From: an uncultured Collinsella sp.
GTDB lineage: Bacteria; Actinomycetota; Coriobacteriia; Coriobacteriales; Coriobacteriaceae
NCBI GenBank assembly: GCA_900544225.1
Contig: UQUD01000048.1
Location: 1 to 14,762 of the forward strand
Direction: 5' to 3'
DNA: 14,762 bases
Made by a program: the position numbers and the translations under genes. Shown in pieces: positions 1-8,510 of this stretch; positions within the stretch are counted from its first letter, which is position 1; each line of letters begins with the position of its first letter. The notes below the pieces were generated by a model, which saw only the letters and a program-made list of their open reading frames with translations, had not been told where the DNA came from and made no database searches.

Positions 1-2
1 AA

Positions 3-1000
3 GCGGTCGGCGGGGCCATTGTGGCTCTTGACAGCGGATTGGGTCATATGAGCGAAGCCATTAGGGCGGAGCGCGATCAAAACGAGCTCGTGCGTAATCG
101 CAATACGTTCCTCACACAGCTTTACCACGACGCGATCGAGGACAAGCGCGCGTACAGGCGCCAGATTGTGGGTCGCCACGACAGCTTTGGCAAGATCTTT
201 GCCGTGACGCAGGAGCTCGACGTACTCAACCCACGCGACATCTATCGCAAGTGCTGCGAGCTTCTGGGCGAGATCCTCGAGAACGATTCGGTGGCGATCT
301 ACCATGTTTCGGGCGGGGCATTTGCACGCCTGGTGGCAGCAAGTCCCGCGATTGCCGAAAATGCCGCACGCTCGCTCACGCTTGAGCAGCTTGCACCTCT
401 TTTGGGCGACGGGGGTCGTTCGAACCTGTGGGTGAACCGTGAGCTGACGCCGGGGTTTCCCATGTTTGGATACGCGATCGAGCGCGACGGGGCACCCGCC
501 GTGTTGATCTTTGTGCGTAGTGCGGCCGAAAACCAAATGACCCTCTATTATCAAAACCTGTTCCGCATCTTGTGCGGGCTGGTCGAAAGCGCGCTGGGCC
601 GTGCCTTTGACTATGAGGCGGTGGCGCAGGATAAACGCTGCGTTGACGGCACTTGCGTGCTCAAGCAGGCGGCCTTTGGCCAAGAGCTCGCGGCGGAGCA
701 GGCGCTGGCAGATAGCAAGATGGGGAGTTTTTTGCTCCTGCGCGTGGTACCGGGCATGGAGCCTGTCGGCGAGCTGGTGGGCGCAATTGGGTCGGCAATC
801 CGCGAGAGCGACGCGGCGGGCTTGGTCGACGGCAACGTGCTCTACCTGCTTATGCGCCAGGCAAAGGCGTGCGATCTTCCCATTATCCGTAAGCGCCTGA
901 GCGCAAAGCATATTGCGGTGGAGCCCGTCGACGCGAGGGCATCGTGGCGCTGCTGCAGCGCATCGCTTACACCGGTGACGGTGAGGGGGGTGCCGCTTGA
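3..1000 (+). CDS. pelD: PelD-like c-di-GMP receptor of Pel exopolysaccharide synthesis (5' partial, apparent frameshift)
   Basis: The reading frame is open to the left edge, so the start and any N-terminal membrane helices lie outside. Numbering from the GTG at 21: residues about 10-60 are a charged, probably helical stalk. Residues about 65-195 look like a GAF domain, and 230-305 look like a degenerate GGDEF domain. In the latter the inhibitory-site RxxD motif is kept as RESD (261-264, bases 801-812), while the GGDEF signature is reduced to a VDGNV-like stretch. This pattern matches PelD, which binds c-di-GMP without making it and activates Pel synthesis at the inner membrane. The frame seen first runs on out of register to 1241. 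However, from about base 935 the frame shifted by one nucleotide reads EGIVALLQRIAYTGDGEGGAA and stops at 998-1000, overlapping the next start as TTGA. I therefore place the ancestral end at 1000 and infer loss of one G in gcGGAG around 935, either real or a sequencing error. Confidence 0.8.
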
Positions 1001-1902
1001 TCTCGCTTGTCGTTGCTGCCGTCTTGCTGCTGATTCATTCGCTGGTTTGCCTGATGCTGTGGACGCTCATGAAGCTGGGCCTGCTGCCGGTGCGCGGGCA
1101 CATGCTGGCTGTAATAGTGCTGGTGCCGCTGTGGGGCCCGTTGCTGGTGGTTTTGCTATCGGTGCGCAGCGCGGTGCTTGGCGAGTGGCTGAAAGAGTCT
1201 GCGCTGGAGTCGCTGCGCTTCAACGACGACCTGCATCGTAGTATGTCGGTACCGAGCGGTGAGGACGATGCAGGCGTAGTGCCGCTCGAGGAGGCGCTTA
1301 TCGTCAACGACCCGGCATACCGGCGCCGCCTAATGCTCTCCATGCTCACCGAGGAGCCCGACGCGTACCTGGCGCAGCTGCAGGCGGCTAAGCTTAACGA
1401 CGACGTTGAGGTGGCGCACTATGCCGCGACGGCGGTGGCGCAGATCTCCAAGGAGTCCGACCTTAAACTGCAGCAGCTGGAGCGTGCCTTTAAGACGGAC
1501 CCGAGCGCTCAAAACCTCAACGAATACTGCGATTTTCTTGGTGAATACTTGGGCTCGGGCTTGGCTGAGGGGCGCGTGGCTCAGATTCAGCGCCAACAGT
1601 ACGCGCGCCTGCTTGCGCGTCGCTGCGAGCGCGAGGATACCCTTGAGCTGCGCATTCGATACGCGACGGCGCTGGCCGATGTCGGACAGATCGACGAGGC
1701 GCAGGCCGTGACCGATCAGTTGGTGCTCGACGTGCCCGAGGAGCAGGAGGTTTGGATGCTTTGCCTGCGCCTTGCCGTGATGCGCCGCGATGGTGACGAG
1801 GTTCACCGTGTGATCGATGCGATTGACAAGCAGCATGTGTATTTGAGCGCCGACAACCGCGAAAAGTTGGCGTTTTGGCGCGACGGGGAGGAGGCCAGAT
1901 GA
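997..1902 (+). CDS. pelE: PelE-like membrane protein with TPR-type helical repeats
   Basis: This is a 301-residue protein starting at TTG. The start is chosen for the G-rich ribosome site at 981-990 (6 nt upstream) and the TTGA overlap with the inferred pelD stop. Two membrane helices lie at about 3-25 and 36-58. They are followed by a soluble region rich in Ala/Leu/Arg helices (about 130-290) with TPR-like character, for example the stretch around IRYATALADVGQIDEAQAV. Two N-terminal helices plus a cytoplasmic TPR domain is the usual PelE plan; in the family PelE works with PelD and PelG in the inner-membrane synthase complex. Sequence conservation of PelE is weak, so the call rests on architecture and its place between pelD and the deacetylase/pelF/pelG genes. 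The end overlaps the next gene by ATGA (1899-1902). Confidence 0.72.
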   Translation: MISLVVAAVLLLIHSLVCLMLWTLMKLGLLPVRGHMLAVIVLVPLWGPLLVVLLSVRSAVLGEWLKESALESLRFNDDLHRSMSVPSGEDDAGVVPLEEALIVNDPAYRRRLMLSMLTEEPDAYLAQLQAAKLNDDVEVAHYAATAVAQISKESDLKLQQLERAFKTDPSAQNLNEYCDFLGEYLGSGLAEGRVAQIQRQQYARLLARRCEREDTLELRIRYATALADVGQIDEAQAVTDQLVLDVPEEQEVWMLCLRLAVMRRDGDEVHRVIDAIDKQHVYLSADNREKLAFWRDGEEAR

Positions 1903-3779
1903 GTGTGGCGCAACATATCCGCGACCGTGCAGGCCGCTTTCGTTGGATGGGACTCCTCGTGGTGTGGGCGGTCTTTATTGCCATGGCCGCCGTGCTGCTG
2001 GTGGAGCGTGCCGGCGTGCAGTACAGTGCGGGCCAGCATAAGCTGGGGATGCTTGCCGCCAACGATGCGGTGCCGGCCTCCTCGGCAATCTTTGGCCAAA
2101 AGCCCACGTGCCTGGTCATTACCGACTCGGACCAAGATAGCGTCGACGACGTTAAAGATCAGTTCGACCAGATTTTGCTGGACATGAAGATTGCCCATCG
2201 CGATGTTGATATTGCCACCGACGGTGCGGACGCGATCCCATCGCTCACGTCGTTTGATCGCGTGATTGTGCTTATGCCCTCGCTTGACGGACTGGGTGCG
2301 CATCTGACCGATCTGATGAGTTGTGTGAGTGCCGGCGGCTCACTCATGCTGGGCATGACGCCAGATAACTCGAACTACCTGCAGGCTATTGCTTCCAAGC
2401 TTGGGATCGAATCGGCCGGATATGACTATGCGACAGCCGAAAGTATCGTTCCGAGCGAGGACTTTATGTTGGGCGGGGGAGAGCGCTACGAGCTCTCGGA
2501 TCCCTTCGATTCTTCGCTCTCTGTTTCGCTGCGCGAGACGGCGCACGTGTGGGCTAAGACCGGCGATGCGGGCACGCCGCTCATTTGGTCTAACGATTGC
2601 GGCAGCGGTCACACCGTGGTATGCAATATCGGTATCTATGACAAGGTCATGCGCGGTTTTTACGCCGCGGCGATCAGCCTGCTGGGTGATGCCACGGCCT
2701 ATCCGGTCATCAACAGCGCCGTGTTCTATTTGGACGACTTTCCCAGCCCTGTGCCCTCGGGCGACGGCACCTACATCAAGCGCGACTACGGGCTTTCCGT
2801 CGCCGATTTTTATGCCAAGGTCTGGTGGCCCGATGTGCAAAAGCTCGCGCAAAAATACGGCATTCGCTATACCGGCGTGATGATCGAAAACTACGAGGAT
2901 GCGGTCAACCAGACCGAGCCCGCGCGCCAGGCCGATACCACGCAGTTCCGCTACTTTGGCGGCATGCTGCTGCAGATGGGCGGAGAGCTGGGCTTTCACG
3001 GCTACAACCATCAGCCGCTTGCGCTCTGGGATACCGACTACGGCACGCTGTACGTCTACAAGACCTGGAAGAACAAAGAGACGCTCGTCGCTTCGCTCAA
3101 CGAGCTTATAGCCTTCCAGGACGAGGTGCTGCCCAACGCGCACGGCTCGGTCTACGTGCCACCGTCGAATATCCTTTCGGCCCGCGCGCGCCAGCTTATC
3201 GGCACCGACGTTCCGCGCATTAAGACTATTGCTAGTACGTACTTTGAGGACGGTACCGACCTGCCGTACGTGCAGGAGTTTGGCGTGGCGAGCGATGGTA
3301 TTGTGGAGCAGCCGCGTATTGTCTCGGGCGGCATGGTCGACGATTCCTATATGCGCCTGGCTGCCGTGTCCGAGCTCAACATGCACTACGTGAGTACGCA
3401 CTTTATGCACCCGGACGACTTGCTCGATCCCGATCGTGGCGCCAAGGAGGGCTGGGAAGTCTACAAGGGCGGCCTGACCGACTACCTGGACTGGCTTACC
3501 AGGTCTGCGCCCGACCTGCGTCGCCAGACCGGCTCGGAATGCTCGGGCGCCATTCAGCGCTTTTCGTCGGTTACGGTGAGCGTGGATACCAGTGCGGATG
3601 CCTGGACGCTCAGCCTTGGCAATTTCCACGACGAGGCGTGGCTCTTGTTCCGCGCCAATAATGGCGAGCCGGGTGCGGTGACGGGTGGCGAACTGACGCA
3701 CCTTACGGGCAATCTGTATTTGCTCAAGGCAAATGATAAGACCCTGACGATCGAGCGCAAGGAGGGTGGCGACAGATGA
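1899..3779 (+). CDS. pelDA: Membrane-anchored DUF2194 / PelDA-type polysaccharide deacetylase
   Basis: This is a 626-residue protein. The start ATG at 1899 overlaps the pelE stop and has the strong site GAGGAGG at 1888-1894; a longer in-frame extension back to 1875 is less likely. One membrane helix at about 17-36 places the rest outside the cell. Residues about 68-265 resemble a Rossmann or flavodoxin-like domain (CLVITDSDQDS, VIVLMP, GGSLMLGM). Residues about 274-545 look like a divergent CE4/NodB-type deacetylase: YLDDFPSP (Asp279, Asp280), GFHGYNHQPL (His367, His371) and HFMHPDD (501-507) are candidate metal or catalytic residues. A small beta-rich tail follows. In P. aeruginosa the deacetylase is fused to a GH166 hydrolase in PelA; Gram-positive Pel operons carry it separately. 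Here there is no GH166-like barrel, so I equate it with the deacetylase protein only. The inferred role is partial de-N-acetylation of the exported polymer. Confidence 0.7.
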   Translation: MSVAQHIRDRAGRFRWMGLLVVWAVFIAMAAVLLVERAGVQYSAGQHKLGMLAANDAVPASSAIFGQKPTCLVITDSDQDSVDDVKDQFDQILLDMKIAHRDVDIATDGADAIPSLTSFDRVIVLMPSLDGLGAHLTDLMSCVSAGGSLMLGMTPDNSNYLQAIASKLGIESAGYDYATAESIVPSEDFMLGGGERYELSDPFDSSLSVSLRETAHVWAKTGDAGTPLIWSNDCGSGHTVVCNIGIYDKVMRGFYAAAISLLGDATAYPVINSAVFYLDDFPSPVPSGDGTYIKRDYGLSVADFYAKVWWPDVQKLAQKYGIRYTGVMIENYEDAVNQTEPARQADTTQFRYFGGMLLQMGGELGFHGYNHQPLALWDTDYGTLYVYKTWKNKETLVASLNELIAFQDEVLPNAHGSVYVPPSNILSARARQLIGTDVPRIKTIASTYFEDGTDLPYVQEFGVASDGIVEQPRIVSGGMVDDSYMRLAAVSELNMHYVSTHFMHPDDLLDPDRGAKEGWEVYKGGLTDYLDWLTRSAPDLRRQTGSECSGAIQRFSSVTVSVDTSADAWTLSLGNFHDEAWLLFRANNGEPGAVTGGELTHLTGNLYLLKANDKTLTIERKEGGDR

Positions 3780-5203
3780 GAATCTGCTTGGTACTCGAGG
3801 GTTGCTACCCCTATGTGCACGGCGGCGTATCTACCTGGATGCATGGCTATATCCAGGCCATGCCCGAGCATGAGTTTGTGCTATGGGTGATTGGCGCACA
3901 TGCTGCCGACCGCGGCAAATTTGTCTACGAGCTGCCCGGCAACGTGGTCGAGGTGCACGAGGTGTTCTTGGACGATGCCCTGCGGCTTTCGGGCGAGCAA
4001 CATGAAGCCAGTTTTAACGACCGCGAGCGCGAGGCGCTACGCCGCCTGGTGTCGCTCTCCAATCCGGACTGGGACGTGCTGTTCGATATCTTCCAGCGCC
4101 GTCGCGTGCATCCGCTCTCGTTTTTGCAGAGCCGCACGTTTATGGATATCTTTCGCGACATGTGCTTGGCCGACTACCCCTACACGCCCTTTGCCGATGC
4201 GTTCCACACCATGCGCTCAATGCTACTGCCCGTGCTCTACCTGCTGGGCAGCAAGGTGCCGGTGGCCGATGTGTACCATGCCATCTCGACCGGCTACGGT
4301 GGCCTGCTCGCCTGCCTGGGCTCAAGCGTTCACCATGCGCCGGTGCTGCTGACCGAGCATGGCATCTATACCCGCGAGCGCGAGGAAGAGATCATTCGCG
4401 CCGACTGGGTGGTGCCATCGTTTAAGGACCGCTGGATCCGCTTTTTCTACCTGCTTTCGGAGGAGATCTACCGCCGCGCCTTCCGTGTGACGAGTTTGTT
4501 CCATAACGCCCGCAAGACGCAGATCGATATGGGCTGCGATGCGGACAAATGTCTGGTCATCCCGAACGGCATCCAGTTCGACCGCTTTAAGGACATTCCC
4601 TTAAAGCCCGATGACGGCTGGGTGGACATTGGCGCGGTGGTGCGCCTGGCGCCCATCAAGGACGTCAAGACTATGATCTATGCCTTCTTTGAGCTGCACG
4701 AGCGACTGCCCAAGGTGCGCCTGCACATCATGGGCGGCGTGGACGACGAGGAGTACGGCGCCGAGTGCCACGCGCTGGTAGAAACCCTGGGCGTGCGCGA
4801 CCTGATTTTTACCGGCCGCGTCAACGTGGTCGAGTACATGGAAAAGCTCGACTTTACCATTTTGACGAGCATCTCCGAGGGCCAGCCGCTCAGCGTGCTG
4901 GAGTCGCTTGCAGCGCGCCGTCCCTGCGTGACGACCGAGGTGGGCTGCTGTCGCGAGCTTCTCGAAGGCGCCCCGGGCGACGACTTTGGCGTGGCGGGTT
5001 TTGTGACGCCGCCCATGTATCGCAAGGGCTTGGCCGATGCCATGGAACGCATGTGCACAAGCCGCGCTCGTCGCATTGAGATGGGGGAGCGCGGCCGGCG
5101 TCGCGTTGCCACGTACTTCTTGCACGAGCAGATGCTCGCCAACTATCGCGCGCTGTACGACGATACGGCGCGTGCATTTAACCTGCCCAGAGAGGGGGAG
5201 TAG
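3776..5203 (+). CDS. pelF: PelF glycosyltransferase (GT4, GT-B fold)
   Basis: This is a 475-residue soluble protein starting at ATG 3776, overlapping the previous stop by 4 nt, with AAGGAGG at 3759-3765. The N-terminus CLVLEGCYPYVHGGVSTW is the hallmark of PelF, including the glycine-rich acceptor-side loop. The C-terminal donor half contains VIPNGIQFDRF (261-271), GAVVRLAPIKDVKTMI (286-301) and TGRVNVVEYM (346-355). The GT4 E-x7-E signature is SEGQPLSVLE, with Glu368 and Glu376. PelF is the cytosolic enzyme that polymerises the Pel chain from UDP-activated amino sugar and hands it to PelG. Length and motifs are complete, with no sign of decay. This gene, together with pelG, is the firmest evidence that the operon is a Pel system. 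Confidence 0.95.
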   Translation: MRICLVLEGCYPYVHGGVSTWMHGYIQAMPEHEFVLWVIGAHAADRGKFVYELPGNVVEVHEVFLDDALRLSGEQHEASFNDREREALRRLVSLSNPDWDVLFDIFQRRRVHPLSFLQSRTFMDIFRDMCLADYPYTPFADAFHTMRSMLLPVLYLLGSKVPVADVYHAISTGYGGLLACLGSSVHHAPVLLTEHGIYTREREEEIIRADWVVPSFKDRWIRFFYLLSEEIYRRAFRVTSLFHNARKTQIDMGCDADKCLVIPNGIQFDRFKDIPLKPDDGWVDIGAVVRLAPIKDVKTMIYAFFELHERLPKVRLHIMGGVDDEEYGAECHALVETLGVRDLIFTGRVNVVEYMEKLDFTILTSISEGQPLSVLESLAARRPCVTTEVGCCRELLEGAPGDDFGVAGFVTPPMYRKGLADAMERMCTSRARRIEMGERGRRRVATYFLHEQMLANYRALYDDTARAFNLPREGE

Positions 5204-5206
5204 CCG

Positions 5207-6751
5207 GTGGCCGGAATTGGTTTTGAGCTCAAGCGCCTGTTTAGGCGCAAGGGCCTGTTTGCCACGATGCGCGCCTATGGCTACGCTGGCATTGTGTGCA
5301 CGGGCCCCATGCTGCTGGGCGTGCTGCTCCAGGTGGGTATCTTGGTGCTGTGCGGTCTGTGGGGTGTGGGCCGAGCCAACCAAGACCTGCTGGTGTGCAT
5401 GGTGACCTATACGCTGCTGGCGTCGCTCACGCTCACGAGTTTTTTCTCTATGCCGGTCACGCGCTTTTTGGCCGATATGCTTTTTGCCGAGCGCGAGGAT
5501 GAGATCCTGCCTTCGTTTTGGGGCTCCAACGCCATTATGCTCGTTGCGGGCACGGTGCTCTACGGCGTCTTTTTGCTGTTCTCGGGCGCCACGCTGCTGC
5601 AGGGACTGCTGTGCCTGTGGCTGTTTAACATTATGATCGTCAACTGGAACGGCATGAGTTACCTCACGGCCATCAAGGATTACCGCGGTATCCTATGCAG
5701 CTTTGCGGCTGCCATTGGCGTGGCGTGCCTGTGCGCCCTGGCTGCGCTGGCGCTGGGACTGCCGCCGGTCGAGGGCCTTTTGGCGTCAATTGCCCTGGGC
5801 TACGGCGTCATGCTCGCCTGGGACGCGGTGCTGCTGTACCGGTATTTTCCGCAGAGCGACCGCAGTCCCTGGCTCTTTTTACGGTGGCTTGATCAGTTTA
5901 TGCCGCTGGCACTCACGGGCTTGTTTACCAACCTGGGCCTCTTTGCGCACTTGGTGATAATTTGGGTCGGTCCCATTGGCGTGCAGGTCAAGGGCTTGTT
6001 TTATGGTGCGCCCTACCACGATGTGCCGGCGCTCATCGCGTTTTTGACGATCCTGGTCACGTCCGTCAACTTTGTGGTCTCGGTCGAGGTCAACTTTTAT
6101 CCGCGCTACCGCGACTACTACAGTCTGTTCAACGACGGCGGCGTAGTGGGCGATATTGTGGTGGCCGAGGAGGAAATGCTTGCCACGCTCAACCGAGAAC
6201 TACGGTTTTGTGCGCTCAAGCAACTGTTTGTGACGGCGGCGGTCATTTCGCTCGAGACCACGGTGCTCTCGGTCCTACCGCTGGGCTTCAACAACCTTAT
6301 GCACGGGTATTTTCGCACGCTATGCGTGGGCTATGGCCTGTATGCCGTGGGCAATACGGTGATGCTCATCTTGCTGTACTTTACCGACTACAAGGGAGCC
6401 GTGCTGGCCTCTGGCCTGTTTGCCGGTGTGGCCGGGCTGGCGACTGCCGTGTCGCTGCTTTTGCCGCAGCAGTTTTATGGCTTTGGCTTTTTGTTGGGTG
6501 CGGCGGTGTTTTTTATCGTGGCGCTGTTGCGGCTCGATACCTATACCGCCAACTTGCCGTATCGTATCCTGAGCCAGCAGCCCATTGTGGCTACTGACAA
6601 GACGGGCTGGTTTACCGAACTTGGACGGGTGCTCGACCGTGTTGAGCAACGCTACGAGGACAAGCGCGTGGGCGGTGAGCCGCGCAGTGCGCTTGAACGT
6701 ATGGTGGTTCGCCTGTACCAAAAACATTGGGGAGGTTCTGATGGCCGATAG
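5207..6751 (+). CDS. pelG: PelG polytopic membrane protein (MOP-superfamily-like exporter)
   Basis: This is a 514-residue integral membrane protein. The start GTG at 5207 lies 3 nt after the pelF stop and follows AGAGGGGGA (5191-5199). The N-terminus MAGIGFELKRLFRRKG and then MRAYGYAGIVCTGPMLLG closely follow the PelG family opening. About 12 hydrophobic helices run from residue 28 to 441. A charged cytoplasmic loop lies around 296-333 (YPRYRDYYSLFNDGG, then EEEMLATLNRELRF). PelG is thought to carry the polymer across the membrane in complex with PelD and PelE. The P. aeruginosa protein is about 456 residues; here an extra soluble C-terminal tail of roughly 70 residues (445-514) is present. 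The 3' end overlaps the next gene by 11 nt, and the ribosome site of that gene sits inside pelG. Confidence 0.93.
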   Translation: MAGIGFELKRLFRRKGLFATMRAYGYAGIVCTGPMLLGVLLQVGILVLCGLWGVGRANQDLLVCMVTYTLLASLTLTSFFSMPVTRFLADMLFAEREDEILPSFWGSNAIMLVAGTVLYGVFLLFSGATLLQGLLCLWLFNIMIVNWNGMSYLTAIKDYRGILCSFAAAIGVACLCALAALALGLPPVEGLLASIALGYGVMLAWDAVLLYRYFPQSDRSPWLFLRWLDQFMPLALTGLFTNLGLFAHLVIIWVGPIGVQVKGLFYGAPYHDVPALIAFLTILVTSVNFVVSVEVNFYPRYRDYYSLFNDGGVVGDIVVAEEEMLATLNRELRFCALKQLFVTAAVISLETTVLSVLPLGFNNLMHGYFRTLCVGYGLYAVGNTVMLILLYFTDYKGAVLASGLFAGVAGLATAVSLLLPQQFYGFGFLLGAAVFFIVALLRLDTYTANLPYRILSQQPIVATDKTGWFTELGRVLDRVEQRYEDKRVGGEPRSALERMVVRLYQKHWGGSDGR

Positions 6752-8510
6752 GATGATGTCTCGCCGCCGCCTGTTTGAGGCGGCTGCCGGTGCGCTGTTG
6801 CTTTCGGGCTGCTCGGTGCAGGACGAATCCTCGACTAAAAAGGTCAAAAAGCAGGACAAGATTAAAAAGGCCGAGTCTTCCGACCAGTCCAAGCACCTTC
6901 GCGATAAGGACGAGCTGTACGAGGTATACGACGACTCGGGCATTGTGACCATGTACCTGACGGTCTCGCGCGGTAACAGCTCCGAGAACACCGACCACGG
7001 CTGGGCCGAGATCAATACGTACTCGGTGTATGACTATGCCGACATGGGCGTGACGCGCTATCAGGTTATGGGCCTGCTGCAGCCGGGCGACGAAGACGGC
7101 CCGGTGGCCGGCGAGGTTGGCTATGGCGAGGAAGCGCCCAATGCCACCGTGCAGGTGCGCGGCCAGACGTCGAGCATGAACTCGCAAAAGAATTACAAGG
7201 TGGAGCTCAAAAAGGGCAAGGGTACCTGGCGCCAACAGCGCGCGATTGCGCTCAACAAGCACATGGGCGAGGGTATGCGTTTTCGCAACAAGATGGCCTA
7301 CGACCTTATCCGTGGGATTCCCCAGATGATGGGCCTGCGCACGCAGTTTGTGCATCTGTGGGTGTGCGACCAGACCGAAAAGTCCAACGACACCTTTGAG
7401 GACTACGGCCTGTTTACGCAGGTGGAGCAGCTCAACAAGACGGCGCTTAAGGCGCACGGCTTGGATAAGAACGGGCACCTGTACAAGGTGAACAGCTTCG
7501 ATTTCCATCGCTACGAGGACACCATTAAGCTTGCCGACGATCCAGACTACAGCCAGGTAAACTTTGAGGGCATGCTCGAGATCAAGGGCGATTCGGACCA
7601 CACCAAGCTCATCGAGATGCTCGATGCGCTCAACGATGATTCGCAAAAGATCGACGACGTGCTCGACACCTACTTTGATACCGAGAACCTGGTCTATTGG
7701 CTGGCGTTTCAGATCCTTACGGGCAACTGCGATACGCAGAACCGCAACTGTTATCTGTACAGCCCGCTCAACTCAAATACCTGGTACTTTTTGGATTGGG
7801 ACAACGACGGCATGCTGCGCAAGCTGGAACTTTCTCTTACCGGGTTTTCGGACTACGCGAGCTGGGAGCGCGGCGCAAGCAACTACTGGGGCAACGTGCT
7901 GTTTAACCGCGCGTTGCGCAGCAAGGCGTTCCGCGGTGAGCTCGATCGCGCCGTCAAGGACCTGCGTACGTATTTGACCGAGACGCGCCTGACCAAGATG
8001 ATCAAGCACTACCGCGAGGTTACCGAATCGCTAGTCTTTGCTTCGCCCGATATCGATAATCTGCCTGTCACCAAGGATCAATACGAGCAGATCGCCGCGG
8101 CGATTCCGGCCGAGATCGAGGAGAACTATAAGAGCTACCGCGAGAGCTATAAAAAGCCCATGCCGTTCTACATCGGCGTGCCGCAGATCGATAACGGTAA
8201 GCTGCGCATCAACTGGGATGCGTCCTACGACTTTGAGGCGCGCGACATTCGCTACATCGTAGAGCTTGCGCGCGACTATGCCATAAGCGACGTGGTCTTT
8301 AAGGCCGAGGACGTGCTGCTTCCCGAGGTGACCTGCGATGTGCCCGATACCGGCCAGTATTTTGTGCGCGTGCGTGCCACCAACTCTGACGGCAATACGC
8401 AAGATGCGTTTGACTACTATGTGACCGACGACGGCAAGCACTACGGCATGATGTGTTTTTACGTGCAGGACGGCGGTAAGGTCGTGGAGGACACGTATGA
8501 GGAGGGCTAG
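6741..8510 (+). CDS. CotH-kinase-family lipoprotein with C-terminal Fn3-like domain
   Basis: This is a 589-residue protein. ATG 6741 is chosen because GGGGAGG (6729-6735) precedes it at 5 nt; ATG 6753 or 6756 are alternatives. Residues 7-24 contain SRRRLFE followed by a short hydrophobic run and the lipobox LSGC (Cys24), so it is a predicted Tat-type or Sec lipoprotein anchored outside the cell. A Lys-rich linker follows. The CotH kinase-like domain spans about 66-430: QVRGQTSSMNSQKNYKVEL (138-156), RNKMAYDLIRGI (182-193), DYGLFTQVEQLNK (221-233), GNCDTQNRNCYLY (328-340) and WYFLDWDNDGM (348-358). Asp331 and the DWDND aspartates (Asp352, Asp354) are the likely catalytic and metal ligands by analogy with CotH, an atypical kinase of spore coat proteins. 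Residues about 478-565 look like an Fn3-type beta domain. No sporulation genes are nearby, so the substrate is unknown; exopolysaccharide or cell-surface protein is an inference. Confidence 0.88.
   Translation: MADRMMSRRRLFEAAAGALLLSGCSVQDESSTKKVKKQDKIKKAESSDQSKHLRDKDELYEVYDDSGIVTMYLTVSRGNSSENTDHGWAEINTYSVYDYADMGVTRYQVMGLLQPGDEDGPVAGEVGYGEEAPNATVQVRGQTSSMNSQKNYKVELKKGKGTWRQQRAIALNKHMGEGMRFRNKMAYDLIRGIPQMMGLRTQFVHLWVCDQTEKSNDTFEDYGLFTQVEQLNKTALKAHGLDKNGHLYKVNSFDFHRYEDTIKLADDPDYSQVNFEGMLEIKGDSDHTKLIEMLDALNDDSQKIDDVLDTYFDTENLVYWLAFQILTGNCDTQNRNCYLYSPLNSNTWYFLDWDNDGMLRKLELSLTGFSDYASWERGASNYWGNVLFNRALRSKAFRGELDRAVKDLRTYLTETRLTKMIKHYREVTESLVFASPDIDNLPVTKDQYEQIAAAIPAEIEENYKSYRESYKKPMPFYIGVPQIDNGKLRINWDASYDFEARDIRYIVELARDYAISDVVFKAEDVLLPEVTCDVPDTGQYFVRVRATNSDGNTQDAFDYYVTDDGKHYGMMCFYVQDGGKVVEDTYEEG

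Noticed and set aside
1000..1241. C-terminal extension of the pelD frame to 1241
   Set aside because: Composition (Cys, Ala, Arg, Gly rich) is unlike PelD and overlaps the first 80 codons of pelE; better explained by a one-base loss near 935.
2340..3701. Long open frame on the - strand (about 453 codons) opposite the deacetylase gene
   Set aside because: It is a mirror of the codon bias of a G+C-rich gene; the + strand frame has clear domains, a ribosome site and coupled neighbours, while the - strand product has no recognisable motif.
6612..7646. Long - strand open frame opposite the CotH gene
   Set aside because: Same codon-bias shadow; it also crosses the pelG/CotH junction without any sign of its own start signals or domains.
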